NCBI GenBank assembly: GCA_037178625.1
Contig: CM074129.1
Span: 2,356,001-2,420,000 of the forward strand
Length of the DNA: 64,000 nucleotides
Source of the DNA: Skeletonema tropicum
Lineage: Eukaryota > Bacillariophyta > Thalassiosirophyceae > Thalassiosirales > Thalassiosiraceae
Direction: 5' to 3'
How positions within the stretch are numbered: position 1 is the stretch's first letter; every line of letters starts with the position of its first letter. The notes under the pieces were generated by a model. It did no database searches. It was not told the origin of the DNA and saw only the letters and a program-made list of their open reading frames with translations. This document shows, in pieces, positions 10,047-21,700 of this stretch. A program made the position numbers and the translations under genes.

Positions 10047-11703
10047 TTATTCGTTATTTTGTTTGTACTTTCCTCGTGGCCTCTTCGTATCTCTAGTTTT
10101 TGCCATGATATCTTCATTGTTCTGACTCGCTCTCTTCTTCCCAACGGCTTCTGCATGTTTATCTGCGTCTTTGACAAACCTGCATCTCTCCTCCACTCTC
10201 TTCCTTTCCGTTTGATGGAACTGTTCTACCCATTCCTCAATCATCAGAAACAAGTCAGGGTGTGTCTCAAGAGTTTCAAGTCCATGATCTGCTGCATAAT
10301 GAAGCTTTGGTGTATCATCATTGTCGTCAACTTGTGCCCTTAGTGCGCGGTGCTTTTCAACTGCATCGTCCATGTCATTTTTGAAGTTTACCTTGTCTGC
10401 AGCTGATGGTTTCTCCGTGTAGAACACTTTGAACACTTTACCCCAACTGCGTAAGAGAGAGATCATTTCGTCACAGGTCTTGTCAATTTGGTCATCAATA
10501 TTAGCAACGCTGTCGTCTTTGAACTCACGGAGCATTGCCTTTGCCTCGGTGAAAATATCTTCAGCTTTCTTCATGATATCCTTCAATGGGCGGCCTTGAA
10601 ATTTCCTCTTGTGGTAATCCTCTCGCTTCACACCATGATTTCTATATATCCTTTCCATGAGCAAAAATGAACTCATTCTCGTGGTGTTTTGCAAGGAAGT
10701 CTGCCAATCTCGTTGCGCCTACTTTTGCATCCTCCTTGTGAAGACAACGTACCACATCCTTGAGGTACGGATTCTTTCGGTGGAAACTCATGAATGCCTC
10801 CTCCGACTTGTGCGAACGAATGGTAACTGCGGTTGTAGTAGTATTCTGTTGCAGTTGGAAATAATCAATTACATTCTTTTCTTCCGTGTGTTGCTGTTGC
10901 TTTGCCACCATTTCCCCCAAGATACGCTTGAAATAATCGTTGCTTGCGTTGTCCGACAAATCAAGATCTGCCAACCCATATTTTTCTAGAAGTGGAAACT
11001 TTGTGTTGCCCACCGAAGGCCGTTCTGTTGCATGTGGATTGGCAGCTTCGCTGTCAGCGCATTTGTTGCTGTTGAAATTGTCGCCGACATTATCATTGTT
11101 GTCTTTTTCGCAGGTGTCGTCACAGACCCAGTCATCTTCCTCGGGGTAGTTTTGTTCCTCATACCAAACACGCAATTCTGCATTTACTCTCCGACCGATC
11201 ACTTCCATCCCTGGGCAACGAGGCGGATACAGCTTTCCGTCATTCGCCTGTTTTAATACACTGGGGTAACATTTTTCCCACTTATCTGTTTTTCGTCCTA
11301 GACGAATGTACCACCGCGTACTTGATTTCAATGGTGCGGCGGAGACGACCTCTGCATCAATCGTGTGTTCCTCAAAAAATGCTTTCCATTTATCAGCGCC
11401 TGCACAGATGACTTTATCAGCTGCATTTACTTTCACCAACTTACATTGTTCTAATACCCATATCCAGAGGTCATCGTCTATTCCAGCGAATTTTTGTAAT
11501 GATAATTTGTTCAATTGTAAAATATTTCCCAACTTGTCGGCGTCCATGATTTGACGTACTTCCGGTGGAGGGTTGTCCTCATCACGATCCCAGATGCGGT
11601 ACCAATGGGAAATCATTGAGTACTTGCATATATACAATAGCATACCCGCTAATAATAATTCGGGTTTTTCTCGTGGACAATCTTTGACGTTGATTGTCTC
11701 CAT
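10047..11703 (-). CDS. Unrecognised gene in two overlapping frames
   Basis: I do not recognise this protein. A 353-aa frame (11703-10642) starts METINVKDCPREKPELLLAG and contains HWYRIWDRDEDNPP, SSTRWYIRLGRKTDKWEKCYP and an acidic linker. It overlaps a second frame (to 10047, about 215 aa, Lys/Glu-rich, ending in a basic KRPRGKYKQNNE tail that could be a nuclear signal). The second frame is +1 to the first and has no good start, so one base too many near 10655-10642 (sequence GGAAAGGATATATAG), or a small intron, probably joins them. Composition is protein-like in both halves. It could be a lineage-specific gene or one from a DNA transposon; no transposase motif is visible. Confidence 0.45.
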
Positions 11704-12045
11704 TGCGCTCGTTGTGTTGAAAAAAGATGGCGAGGTGTGCAGGGTAGTTGTGTTTATGACCGTACTGTGCTGTCTTGACTGTTCAATGCGTCGTTGCGAA
11801 AATTTAACAGTAAGTTGAATATATGGTATAGATTGGATTCGTAAGTTTTCGCAACGGTCTACCGAATGATGCCGTTGTTATTGGTGGTTATGATGGTAAC
11901 TTCCTCGATGCTATTGCAGCGCAAATTAAAAAAAAGTCGTGGTGCTGCTTGTTATTTTTGTACGTAAGACGGTATGTTATGTGACTGTACATTAGTTTAC
12001 AAGTAAAAAAATTTAACACGGGATGCGCGATGTGAAATCGGTGCC

Positions 12046-12331
12046 TACTTAAGAGTGTTTTTTTCTAAGAAACCTGTAGAAATCGCAGAATCTGGAACCG
12101 GCACTCAGGTCGCATGGGCACGTACACGCCACTATAGGCCCAAAATTCGAGATTGCTATTGTTGGCCAAATCCATTAGTTAAGTTAGTGATTAACAATAG
12201 AGGCGGACCGCCCATTTAATAATCTGCGGTCGCTTTTGCTGTAGGTGGAGTGTGGGGCGAGTAATTGAGAGGCAAAGTCAAGGCCCAGTTCCACTTTTTA
12301 CCGGATTTTAAGAAAAAAACACTCTTAAGTA
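12046..12331. mobile_element. MITE-like element with 20-bp terminal inverted repeats
   Basis: ACTTAAGAGTGTTTTTTTCT at 12047-12066 is repeated perfectly in reverse complement at 12311-12330. The 245 bp between have no coding frame. Depending on where the ends are set, the flanks are a TA duplication (Tc1/mariner style, 12046-12047 and 12330-12331) or TTAA (piggyBac style), because CTTAAG is itself a palindrome. Size and structure fit a miniature inverted-repeat element. Confidence 0.65.
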
Positions 12332-12360
12332 TGCCATTGTAATACAAAATACAAAAGCCA

Positions 12361-13898
12361 ATACGGGTTCTAAGCCTCCCGGTCTAAGTTCAAAAGTAGG
12401 AGTATCAACGTAGGAATAGTACATAGCGTGTGATATGACGATCGCTACGACATTTGTTAACTCTTACTAACCAAAACAGGCAAAAATCAATATATTTTCT
12501 TGACGGGCTAACTATCGCCAAACACTTTTTCATCTCCACTCAACATCACAAAGATGAGGAGCACCGGCACCATGGTGTGCTTGCGTCCTATGGTGATATA
12601 ATGTCCCATCTTGATATACTGGTGAACTTTTTTGGCAGCGAACTCTACACCCATATTGTAGTTCATTACTAAAAAAGTTCACCAGTATACAATAACGTCG
12701 AATTAATTCTCGTCGACATATTTTATCGCTAGAAATTTCCCCTCGACGACACAGTCTGCCGCTGCCGTATTTATCCAAAAGAGAGGCAGTAGGGTGTGCC
12801 ATCACTCCGCCCTGCCCCTCTCAATCGACAACCAAACATATATTATTCGTAGGTGATGCTTATCGCCACAGTAATCACCGTATTCACCAAGAATATAAGT
12901 GATCTAGCCACACCATCATGAAAAGCCACCTGTCGCCTTGTTGCGACCGACACTCTCACCAAAGGATGCATCACAGAAGGAACGAAGCCCTGAAACTTAT
13001 GCCCCAGTTATAATATGATATAGAGCGATGATTGGGGGGCATAAACCTAATAAAAAGAGTCTTATTGTCTCCTTGAAGCGACGAGTCAATAATTACAAAA
13101 AACTCGTCTCAAATGGGCACAATAACCACCATCAATTGTTGTATACAGCCACCAATAATTCCAAAACACATCCAAAACAGAACTAACAAATCATTGCGGT
13201 AATAATATACATTGGTATTGTTTGGAGTAGTGTTTTCAATCGGATAATATGAAATATTATTTGGTACAATAAATTACAAAAAAATGTAGGCCTCTACACC
13301 ATGATAAATATGACATCTACACCTATATTGCGGCTACTGAAGCGTGTATACCCCCCCGACATCCTCTTTTATGTTGTGAGTTGAAGAATTGTGTTTGTAT
13401 TGTTGTTATGGACTGTTTATATGGTTGATTGTTGCATATTAATTATGTGAAACATCACATATCCGATCACATGTGCGCCTGGGTAATAATAAATAGAGGG
13501 AGCACTCTCATACGTGGGGCACGACCTCGGAAGTCAATACTATGTTGCAGATGAGATATGTAAAGTAGGGGACCTTGTAGTGCAGAGTATCATTGCCAAA
13601 AGGATCATATCACAGGTGGACGAAGATGACCAATTTTCATATCGTTGATGGCGAGTAAAATAACTCAACGACGGCATCTACCTCGACAAAGGAACGCCTC
13701 CATAATATACCCAATAGTAATGGAGAGCGATATAGGTGCGTATATTGGTTATATTTGAAGCGTGTGCATTGTTGGGGCCGTCGGTAGGAGCGGCAGCTTC
13801 ATGGTTGATGTCAAAAAGTGCAGCATTAGGTAGGACTTACAGGTAGTATGTACGTTCTACGAAGATTTGAATTCCTACGTAGGCCTTAGAACCCGTGC
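12361..13898. repeat. Possible 1.5-kb element bounded by imperfect inverted repeats
   Basis: The left end has ACGGGTTCTAAGCC (from about 12363) and ACGTAGGAAT (12408-12417). The right end has the reverse complement of both, CACGGGTTCTAAGG and ACGTAGGAAT (13871-13898, minus). Spacing differs, so the match is only partial. No coding frame lies between. A non-autonomous DNA transposon is one reading. Confidence 0.3.
12615..12689. repeat. Short inverted repeat, 19-bp arms
   Basis: TATACTGGTGAACTTTTTT at 12615-12633 pairs perfectly with 12671-12689 around a 37-nt spacer. It may be a tiny foldback element or an RNA hairpin; nothing in the flanks decides. Confidence 0.5.
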
Positions 13899-14225
13899 CA
13901 AATACATAAAAAAGCGTCCTCAGTTCTCGGAGTTCGGATCGGATCCTTTCGGATCAGATCTTTTTTTGAAGATCAATTCTTACGTGTCGACCTACATAGG
14001 AATTAATAGAAAATCAAGCAAGGAGACGACATGCGTCCGCGTCCGACGACGGCAACACGCAACATGCAAAACACCAAGGCAGGGCTCTGCACTCGCCGCA
14101 TAGTACAACAAAGATCCGTCGTTGTGTTGTGAAAGCTGCTCTGCCTCCTGCCTATCGAACCAAGTAAGGGTACGAGACGAACTGTCATCTTCGACTATTA
14201 TCTAACAATAAACACACAAAAAGCT

Positions 14226-15223
14226 ATGAGCAGCGAGAAGAACGGCCACAGCATCAGCCCGTCGCAATGGAAAGTAAAAGAGACGCCTCAAGACTGCGGC
14301 ATCATTAATTCTTTCGCCCTCTCACTTTGGTTGGGAGTGAACGGCATTACAGTATGCTTGATTCTTTACACCATCTTTCTGGCCAACAGCATGCAGAGAG
14401 CTGTACTTCTTGGTCTAATGATTCTCTCTCTATTATCGCCACCAGACTTTCCTGCCGTTGGTCATAAGCTAGGTGATTGGATTACGCTCAAGGCGGAGCA
14501 GTATTTCGGACTGAAGACAATCATAGAAGATGAGGAGGGATTATTGAAGTACTCTGGAAAAGCGATCATATACGCATTCTCTCCCCACGATGTGCTACCA
14601 TTTAGCATCTTTTCTTTCAATCCGATTCTAAAGAGGATTCCTGGTGGATCAACGATGCACTGTTTAATGACATCAGCTATATTTAACATTCCCTTTCACA
14701 AGCAAGTGTACACCTTTATGAAGGGGAAGCCAGTGGATAAGAAAACCTTCTTGGCAAGATTACACAAGAACAAAAGCTTTATTTTTGTCCAGGAGGCGTG
14801 CAGGAGGTGATCCTCCTTGACCCACGAAAGCCTGATGACCTCGTGCTGTACTTAAAAAATCGGAAAGGATTCATCAAGCTTGCACTTCAGACAGGTTCGC
14901 CGGTTGTACCAGTGTTTGGCTTTCATCTGGACGGGACCTTTGGATACTGGTTCCCTCGAGGAGCCTGGATCGAGAGGCTAAGCCGAGCAATCGGGTTTCT
15001 GCCCTTATTCTACTGGGGAAGGTTCGGAATTCCATTCGGAATTCCTTATCCGAAAAAACTCACGATTGTTGTTGGCTCACCAATTGATATACCCAAGACA
15101 GATGAAATTACAAATGAGAAAGTTGACGAATATCATAAGCTGTTTGTGGATGAAATGATTAAACTATTTGACAGGCACAAGCACAGCGAAGGGTATGGCA
15201 ACAAACGATTGAAAATTGCTTAA
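14226..15223 (+). CDS. DGAT2: DGAT2-family acyltransferase, frame break in the PGG motif
   Basis: Two frames, 14226-14810 and up to 15223, together cover a DGAT2-type enzyme of about 330 aa. Landmarks: two N-terminal hydrophobic segments, IIYAFSPHDVLPFS at the position of the family HPHG motif (here S-P-H-D), HKNKSFIF then PGGVQEV, LKNRKGFIKLALQTGSPVVPVF, YWGRFGIPFGIPYPKKLTIVVGSPI. The family acylates diacylglycerol to triacylglycerol, or related acceptors, at the ER. The frame breaks exactly at F-C-P-G-G, where a run of five T (14782-14786) is one T short of the expected six. An assembly error or a recent mutation are both possible. A decayed paralogue lies 300 bp downstream. Confidence 0.75.
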
Positions 15224-15539
15224 TGTGTATGTATTCATTTCATATCACAAAGCGAGAAACAACAAAAAGTGGACTAGACACAAGAATTGTATACGTACAA
15301 GTCATTTCAGATGAATGAGTCCAATAATTAGCATCGAGTAGGTTGCAAGGAAACGTCTAGGGAATCTGTAACTTAAGAGATCTTCTGTTCTCATTGGGTC
15401 ACAATAGCAATATGCCCCGAACACCAACACCAAAGAAGTTCCGGTGATCTGCAGCCAAACATATTACATTGATCACTAGTTGAAATTATGTGCCAAGATA
15501 AATGTAACACGTGCTTATTTCCAGTTCCCTCAATCTCCC

Positions 15540-15820
15540 TGTCTTCAGCTTCTATACATTATACTGGCAACCTCGCGGGATGAGGCGTGGTCGCGTTGGG
15601 CTGGTTACATCCCTGCACTCTTCTATGGCCAATGGAACATCCCTAATTCAGCTGACAGTTTTAATTGGTCGACCAATTCATATTCCAAGAGAAGGATCTC
15701 AAATCTCAAGAGATATTGTTGACAAGTACTATGGGATTTTTCTGAAGGAGATGATGATTTTGTTTTGAGAGACTCAAGAAAATAGAAGGCTACGGCGATA
15801 CCCATGTTGAGATTGTTTAG
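15540..15820 (+). pseudogene. Decayed C-terminal copy of DGAT2
   Basis: The stretch aligns with the end of the upstream DGAT2 gene but in several frames: ALFYGQWNIP, then LTVLIGRPIHIPREG...VDKYYGIFLKEMMILF, then after a further shift ERLKKIEGYGDTHVEIV before TAG at 15818-15820. Compare LTIVVGSPIDIP and SEGYGNKRLKIA in the intact copy. At least two frame changes and loss of the N-terminal two thirds mark it as a remnant of tandem duplication. Confidence 0.65.
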
Positions 15821-16094
15821 CCGTATGTTGTGGAGAGGTAGGTATTAATTTAGAAAACATCACCTGATAATCATCATTGTTGAGTGTATTGGAGCGTCGA
15901 TTTGCATTTTGCATCTAAAATTATTTACTGTGTCACTCAAACAGCAACAGCGTGTAAGGTTACCAGCGATCCCCCTCATCCCTAACACCCCATAATTTAA
16001 TGTATGTTGATAAACCAATGATGTTGTTTTGTGTCATAAAATGCATATCTCTGCCTGCTTCTAAACTAAAATATTTCCAGACATCACAATACTA

Positions 16095-16364
16095 CTAAGA
16101 AGTTCTCAGTGGCGGAGAAACTAACACTACAATATCACCCCTTACAAACAACATGCCCACACTTCTCGTCTTCTTATTCACAATTTCTTCCCCAGTCTCT
16201 TCGTCTTCTTCTGTTGATGTAATTGTCTCTTCCACCTCACTAAGGACCATATTGAGATGCTGATCGTAAGCGTGGAGTTTGCCCCGGAGCTCACGGTCGT
16301 TTCGGCATTTTACGTAGACGCGTTCGTCTATTGAGAGTTTGATTAGGTCAAGCGGCTCCTCCAT
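16095..16364 (-). CDS. LSM3: U6 snRNA-associated Sm-like protein LSm3
   Basis: Complete 89-aa single-exon gene, the usual LSm3 length. [19 protein letters not shown] starts the Sm fold; Sm1 is seen as [20 protein letters not shown] and Sm2 as [15 protein letters not shown], with an acidic loop between. LSm3 is a subunit of the LSm2-8 ring that binds the U6 snRNA 3' end in the nucleus and of the LSm1-7 ring used in cytoplasmic mRNA decay. It is transcribed away from the glutamate decarboxylase gene, with 351 bp between the starts. Confidence 0.95.
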   Translation of the reverse strand: MEEPLDLIKLSIDERVYVKCRNDRELRGKLHAYDQHLNMVLSEVEETITSTEEDEETGEEIVNKKTRSVGMLFVRGDIVVLVSPPLRTS

Positions 16365-16715
16365 TTTTATACGATAAGTATTTAGGCTCTTTCGGAATAA
16401 AGCTAACAGCTCTACAATATCAAGTTCAAGGCTGAAATACTGGGTACAATATCTCCACTACAATAACCGTGGCGCTGATTGGCTCTTGGCTTCGTTTTGC
16501 TTTGACTTTGATATCTGTTTTCTGTTTGTGTGAAGGGAAGTGATGGCTGGTGTGTTGGTGATGGTGACGATACGGACTGTCACACATGACCACGAAGATA
16601 GGGTTCTCGTTCTCATTTCTATCTCTTACTTCTCACATAACCGCGCTTCTCAAAACAGCACGTCAAAACACATCACAAAACACAAGCCAAGTGCAAAGAT
16701 ATTTCCCAATCAACA
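16365..16715. promoter_or_regulatory. Divergent intergenic region, LSM3 / glutamate decarboxylase
   Basis: 351 bp between the two start codons, with no supported gene. It presumably holds both promoters; no specific element is evident. Confidence 0.3.
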
Positions 16716-18597
16716 ATGGCATCCACTGCATCCGACCAAGCAGCACAAGTAGCCGCTCTCCAAAGAGAGCTCGCCGAGACACGTGATCTTGTCAAGCTGC
16801 TTGCTGACAGAATCAAGCACGGCGAGTCTTACGACACCACGTACGCTGCATCTTCGTATGCCTGCAACGCTGACAACTTCAAGCACTATTCCACAGAGAG
16901 GTATGCCTGCCAAGCATGTTGTTACTATGATTGAAGATGTCCATCTCTGCGATTTCAATCCTCTTCTCAACACCTCTTCCTATGTCAATGTCACGAGCGA
17001 GCCCGAGGAAAAAAGCCGTCGCTGCCATCGGTGCACAAATCAACATTGCGGATGCTTCAGTCTATCCTGCATCGATCGAGCTTCACGATCGGGTTGTCAA
17101 CATGATTGCGAAGATGTGGCATGCTCCTGAACCAGCTAGCGGAGGAAAGTACGCTGGTGCTGGTACAGTGGGCAGCACCGAAGGGTGCCTTCTCGCAGGC
17201 TTAGCCTTGAAATTTCGCTGGAGAGAGTGGTACAAAAAGAAGCATGGGCTGTCAGACCAGCAAGTTCTTAGGTGTTCGTCCCAACCTCGTTATCAGCTCT
17301 ATTTATCAGGCCGCATGGGAGAAGTTCTTTAGGTTCTTTGACGTTGAAGCCAAGGTTGTCAAACCCAATCTTGTTCGTGATAAGATGGCTGTTAATGCAC
17401 ATGATCTTGTGTCTATCTGTGATGAGAAGACTATTGCTGTCGTTGGCATCTTGGGCAATCATTATAATGGAATGTACGATCCTATTTGGGAGATTGATGA
17501 GGAAGTTGAACTGCTCAATGCAGAAAAGGTAAGTTGAAATGTGTTTCCATGCTATCATTACCAGTACCTAGAAGCTGTTTATGTCACACTATGTGTCGAC
17601 AGTTTTAGATATGTATAGCACACTCATTTTGTTTCTTAACAATCTTATTTTCGGCTCACCTCTGTATTCATAGGGTTGGCAAATTGGGATCCATGTCGAC
17701 GGGGCAAGTGGAGGGTTCATCGCACCATTCCAAGAGATGAGCGGGAAAGGCACTCCAGGTCCATATGACTTTCGTTTGAAGAATGTGTTGACAATGTCAG
17801 GCTCGGGTCACAAATTCGGAGAATCCATCTGCGGAACAGGCTGGGTTGTCTTTCGACAACGAGAAGGGCTAGCTTCTCATGTTGCAACAACGGTCACTTA
17901 CTTGGGAGGCTCTTCTGACTCGCTCACTCTGAATTTCAGCAGACCAGCCAGTGGCCCGTATGTACAATTCTACAAGCTGCTCAGACTTGGAAAGGAGGGC
18001 TACACGAACAAGGTGGAGAATCAGATGGGTGTGACAAGCTACTTGAGGCACTTTCTTGCAAACTTGAAGCATCCTAGTGGTAAACATCGCTTTCAAATGT
18101 TGGATGGAGGAGATACTTGCTGCCTCCCAGTCGTGGCTGCACGCCTCAATCCAGAGCTAGGCTTGCATTATGACGACATTGATCTCCAGCACGCGTTGAG
18201 TGAGAGCCATTGGTACGTGTCTGGATATTCTCTTGGGTTTGAGAATCCCTCAAATGGACAGTTTGAGAATCTTTGCACTGACTTAAACGAAGCTACGACA
18301 ATGTTCCGTATCGTCGTCAAGAGTAATCTAACTAGAACTCTTGCCGAGAACTTAGCAAAAAACATCGAAAAGATTCTTGCTGTTTTGGACGATATGGATT
18401 CTGGTTATGAAAGTATTCACTCCAGGCTCACTGGTCTTACTTTGGAAGATGATATTCCCATGAAAGAGCTCAGGGAATTCAGTTGCTCTATTGGGGATTT
18501 ACCTAGGCGAAGTTTGAACAAGTCTCAATTCATTCAGCAGTCATTTCGCAAGAAAAAACAGGAGAGGGCATCCATTGTGGCACAGAATATCTGTTGA
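16716..18597 (+). CDS. GAD: Glutamate decarboxylase-type PLP enzyme, three frame breaks in exon 1
   Basis: Exon 1 (16716-17528) and exon 2 (17674-18597) flank a 145-nt GT-AG intron; the join reads NAEK-GWQIGIHVDGASGGF. Group II PLP-decarboxylase features: SVYPASIELHDRVVNMIA, TVGSTEGCLLAGLALKFRW, HVDGASGGFIAPF and the PLP-lysine motif SGSGHKFGES. Such enzymes convert glutamate to GABA and CO2. Exon 1 needs three +1 shifts to stay on the family sequence: near 16899-16902, in the A-run 17009-17014, and at CTT-A-GG (extra A at 17270). Exon 2 is intact. Either three assembly insertions, a decaying gene or recoding; the first is simplest. The N-terminal 40 residues look like a short coiled coil. 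Confidence 0.8.
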
Positions 18598-18778
18598 AAT
18601 TGCCAACCAAGTGTTGCTTCATCATTACTTACTGCCTATTCAACAAATGTATTCTTTGTTGGTGTAAAACTCTATAAATAAAATCTGACATTATTAGCGT
18701 TAACTTAATTTAGGACAAATGGCATTTGCACCTCGTCATCTTCAAAAGCAGGTGCACGTAACGAAACCTATTGATCTC

Positions 18779-21700
18779 TCAACCAAGGAAGTATTGGGAT
18801 CCACTTCCAGTCTTCACAACACTTCCTGACTCAATTCTACCATTGGCTATTTGACTTGTTGTCACGCGTTCTCCATCACGGAAATTTGGGGACCCACTGA
18901 TGCTTCCTGAAATTGATCCATCTCCATTCAATTTCCAACCAGATAGTGTCGGAACGCCCCTTGGGGCTTGCTTCTTCGCTGCTGCCGGCGGTTGCTTTCT
19001 CGTTACTTTCGGAGCAGGAGGAGATGGTGCCGGCGCAACTTTGTCATCACCGCCACCGAAGTCCAAACAAAGAAATGGTAGGACTCCGACCCTTCACTGG
19101 TGCACTGCTGCAGCCTTTGGTTTGCTAGCTTGCTTGGACTTGGCCGCGCGTGCCTTCCTCAGCTTTTTTCTTTGCATCGGGCTGTGCCTGCTTTCTCTCT
19201 TCCGCGATGCGTTGCTTTTCTGCCAAGGCTGCCTGTCGTGCCTCCTCCTGCTTAGCTTTCTTTGCCGCAGCAGCCTCTAATTGTGCTTGCTTGCGAGCAG
19301 CAGCAGCTTCGATCTGTGCCTGTTTGCGAGCTTCAGCAGCCTTGCGTGCCTCCTCCTGTGCAGCTTTCTTAGCCTCAGCCGCCTCTTGACGAGCTTTGGC
19401 ACGAGCATCAGCAGCAGCCTTTGCGTTATTAGATGCCTTCGCAGGCGAATCTCCTCCACTTAAGAAGTATTTTGATCCTGATTTTGTCACAACAACCTTT
19501 CCTCCAACTGCTTTCCCCCTGATGGGAGAAGTTGTGACAGAGTCTCCATCCTTAAAGGCACTAGATCCACTGATGACACCAGAAATTGATCCATCTGGTG
19601 ATTGCTTCCATCTAGAAATGACAGGGACACCACGTGGAGCTGCTGACGCAGAGGCGGGAGCAGATTTGGTTGAATCATCATCACCGCCAAATCCAAATAA
19701 TGAAATAGTTGGTCGACCCGCCACTGGTGCTGGCTTGCTAGCTTCCTTTGACTTGACTGGTGCAACGTTGTCATCACCGCCACCGAATCCGAACAAAGAA
19801 ATTGTAGGACTCCGATCCTTCACTGGTGCCACTGCTGCAGCCTTTGGTTTGCTAGCTTGCTTGGACTTGGCCGCGCGTGCCTCCTCAGCTTTCTTCTTTG
19901 CATCGAGTTGCGCCTGCTTTTTCTCCTCTGCAATGCGTTGCTTTTCTGCCAGGGCTGCCTGTCGTGCCTCCTCTTGCTTGGCTTTCTTTGCCGCAGCAGC
20001 CTCTAGCTGTGCTTGCTTGCGAGCAGCAGCAGCTTGCCGGGCCTCCTCCTGTGCAGCTTTCTTCGCCTCAGCAGCTTCGATCTGTGCTAGCTTGCGAGCT
20101 TCGGCAGCTTGTCGAGCTTCCTCCTGTGCAGCTTTCTTCGCCTCAGCAGCTTCGATCTGTGCTTGCTTACGAGCTTCAGCTGCTAGGCGTGCCTCTTCTT
20201 GCTTCGCCTTCTTCGCCTCAGCTGCCTCAATCTGAGCTTGCTTACGAGCTTCGGCAGCTTGACGAGCCTCCTCCTGCTTAGCTTTCTTTGCCGCAGCAGC
20301 CTCAATCTGAGCTTGTTTACGAGCTTCGGCAGCTTGGCGAGCCTCCTCCTGCTTAGCTTTCTTAGCCGCAGCAGCTGCAGCCTGTGCCTCCTTACGAGCT
20401 GCTTGCGCATCATTTGTTGCCTTCTCTACTGGTGCAGGCTTAGATACGGCTGCTTCTTGCCCTCCGAACAAGCCACCAAACAAGCCGCCACCCTCAGATC
20501 CACTTGATTCTTCGCCCAAAAAGTATTTAGATCTAGACTTTGTCTGAACAAGAGTGTTACTTGATGGTTTACCAGTGATAGGAGATGTTGTCACTGGTGC
20601 GCCATCTTTGAAATCGGCAGATCCGCTAATGAACCCAGAAATTGTGTTGTCACTATTCAATGTCCATTTTTCAATTGTCGCAACACCACGAGGAGCAGTA
20701 GGAACCTTCGCCTTCACAACTGGAGCTGGTTTGGCAGCTGGTGCAGGTGCAGCTTCAACGACTTCCTTCTTCTCATCGGGTGAACCTCCTCCAATACCGA
20801 AAAGGGAGAAAGTTGGCCTTGGCTGTGATGGAGCAGGTGCTTCTTTCGTCTCTGGAGTCTTCGGCTTTCCGAACACTTTTGCTTTATCTTCTGCAAGCTT
20901 TTTCTTATCACTCTCAACCATCATTTGATAACGAGCAAAATCTTCCTTGGCACGAGCTGCAGCATTCTTTTTTCGTTCTTCTTCGCGTGCTTCCCTTTCT
21001 GCGCGTTGTGCCTTAACTTGACGCTGCCTCTCTTCCTGGGCTTCAAGGCGTTGCCTCGCTTGCAATTCACGCTTTGCAGCCGCTTCTTCAGCGGCAATTT
21101 TACGCTTCTCGTCTGCAATTCGTTTCGCCTCAATCTGAGCTTGTTTCCTTTCTTCAGCGGCTTTCGCTCTTTCAGCAGCAGCAGCAGCTTGAGCTTGTTT
21201 CCGTTCCTCAGCGGCCGCAGCAGCAGCCTGGGCTGCTTGTTGACGTCTTTCGGCAGCAATTTCGGCGGCGCTTGGTCCCTTAGGGAGCTGGCGCCGCAGG
21301 AGTTGCGGGAGAAGGTTTCGGTGCGCTGCTTGGTGCACTTCCAAAAAGGCCGAATAATCCACCACTAGAAGTGGATGTATCTTCCTCACCCAAGAAGTAT
21401 TGAGATCCAGACTTCGTCTTAACCACTGTGTTATCAGCGGCGATTCCTACAATAGCTGATGTTGTTACCGGTTCGTTCTCTTTAAATGCAGTTGAACCAC
21501 TAATGAAACCAGAGATCGATTTATCAGGGTTCTGCTTCCATTTTGAAATCGTTGGGACACCACGAGGAGCTCTAGCTGCTTTTGCGACCTTGAGCGTAGG
21601 AGTCTTCGCCTTCGGCGCCTTAAGAGCAGCAGCAAGTGCCGATTTTTCTTCCGTGGTTACACCACCACCTAGTCCAAATAACGAGAATGTAGGATTTCCC

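Larger units (their letters stand above)
11704..14225. other. 2.5-kb AT-rich non-coding region with inverted repeats
   Basis: No coding frame here has support. The region contains an 11-bp inverted repeat (CGTTGCGAAAA, 11792-11802 and 11846-11856), a MITE-like element (12046-12331), a 75-bp hairpin (12615-12689) and a pair of imperfect inverted repeats around 12361 and 13898. The rest is AT-rich with no structure I can name. The DGAT2 promoter must lie at the right end. Confidence 0.5.

Noticed and set aside
12454..12805. Short frames on both strands across the foldback repeat
   Set aside because: They are created by the inverted repeat and have no coding character.
17262..17271. 8-nt GT...AG mini-intron (GTTCTTAG) as explanation of the decarboxylase break
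   Set aside because: Removing eight bases gives the wrong frame (-1 rather than +1), and such a size is far below any intron here.
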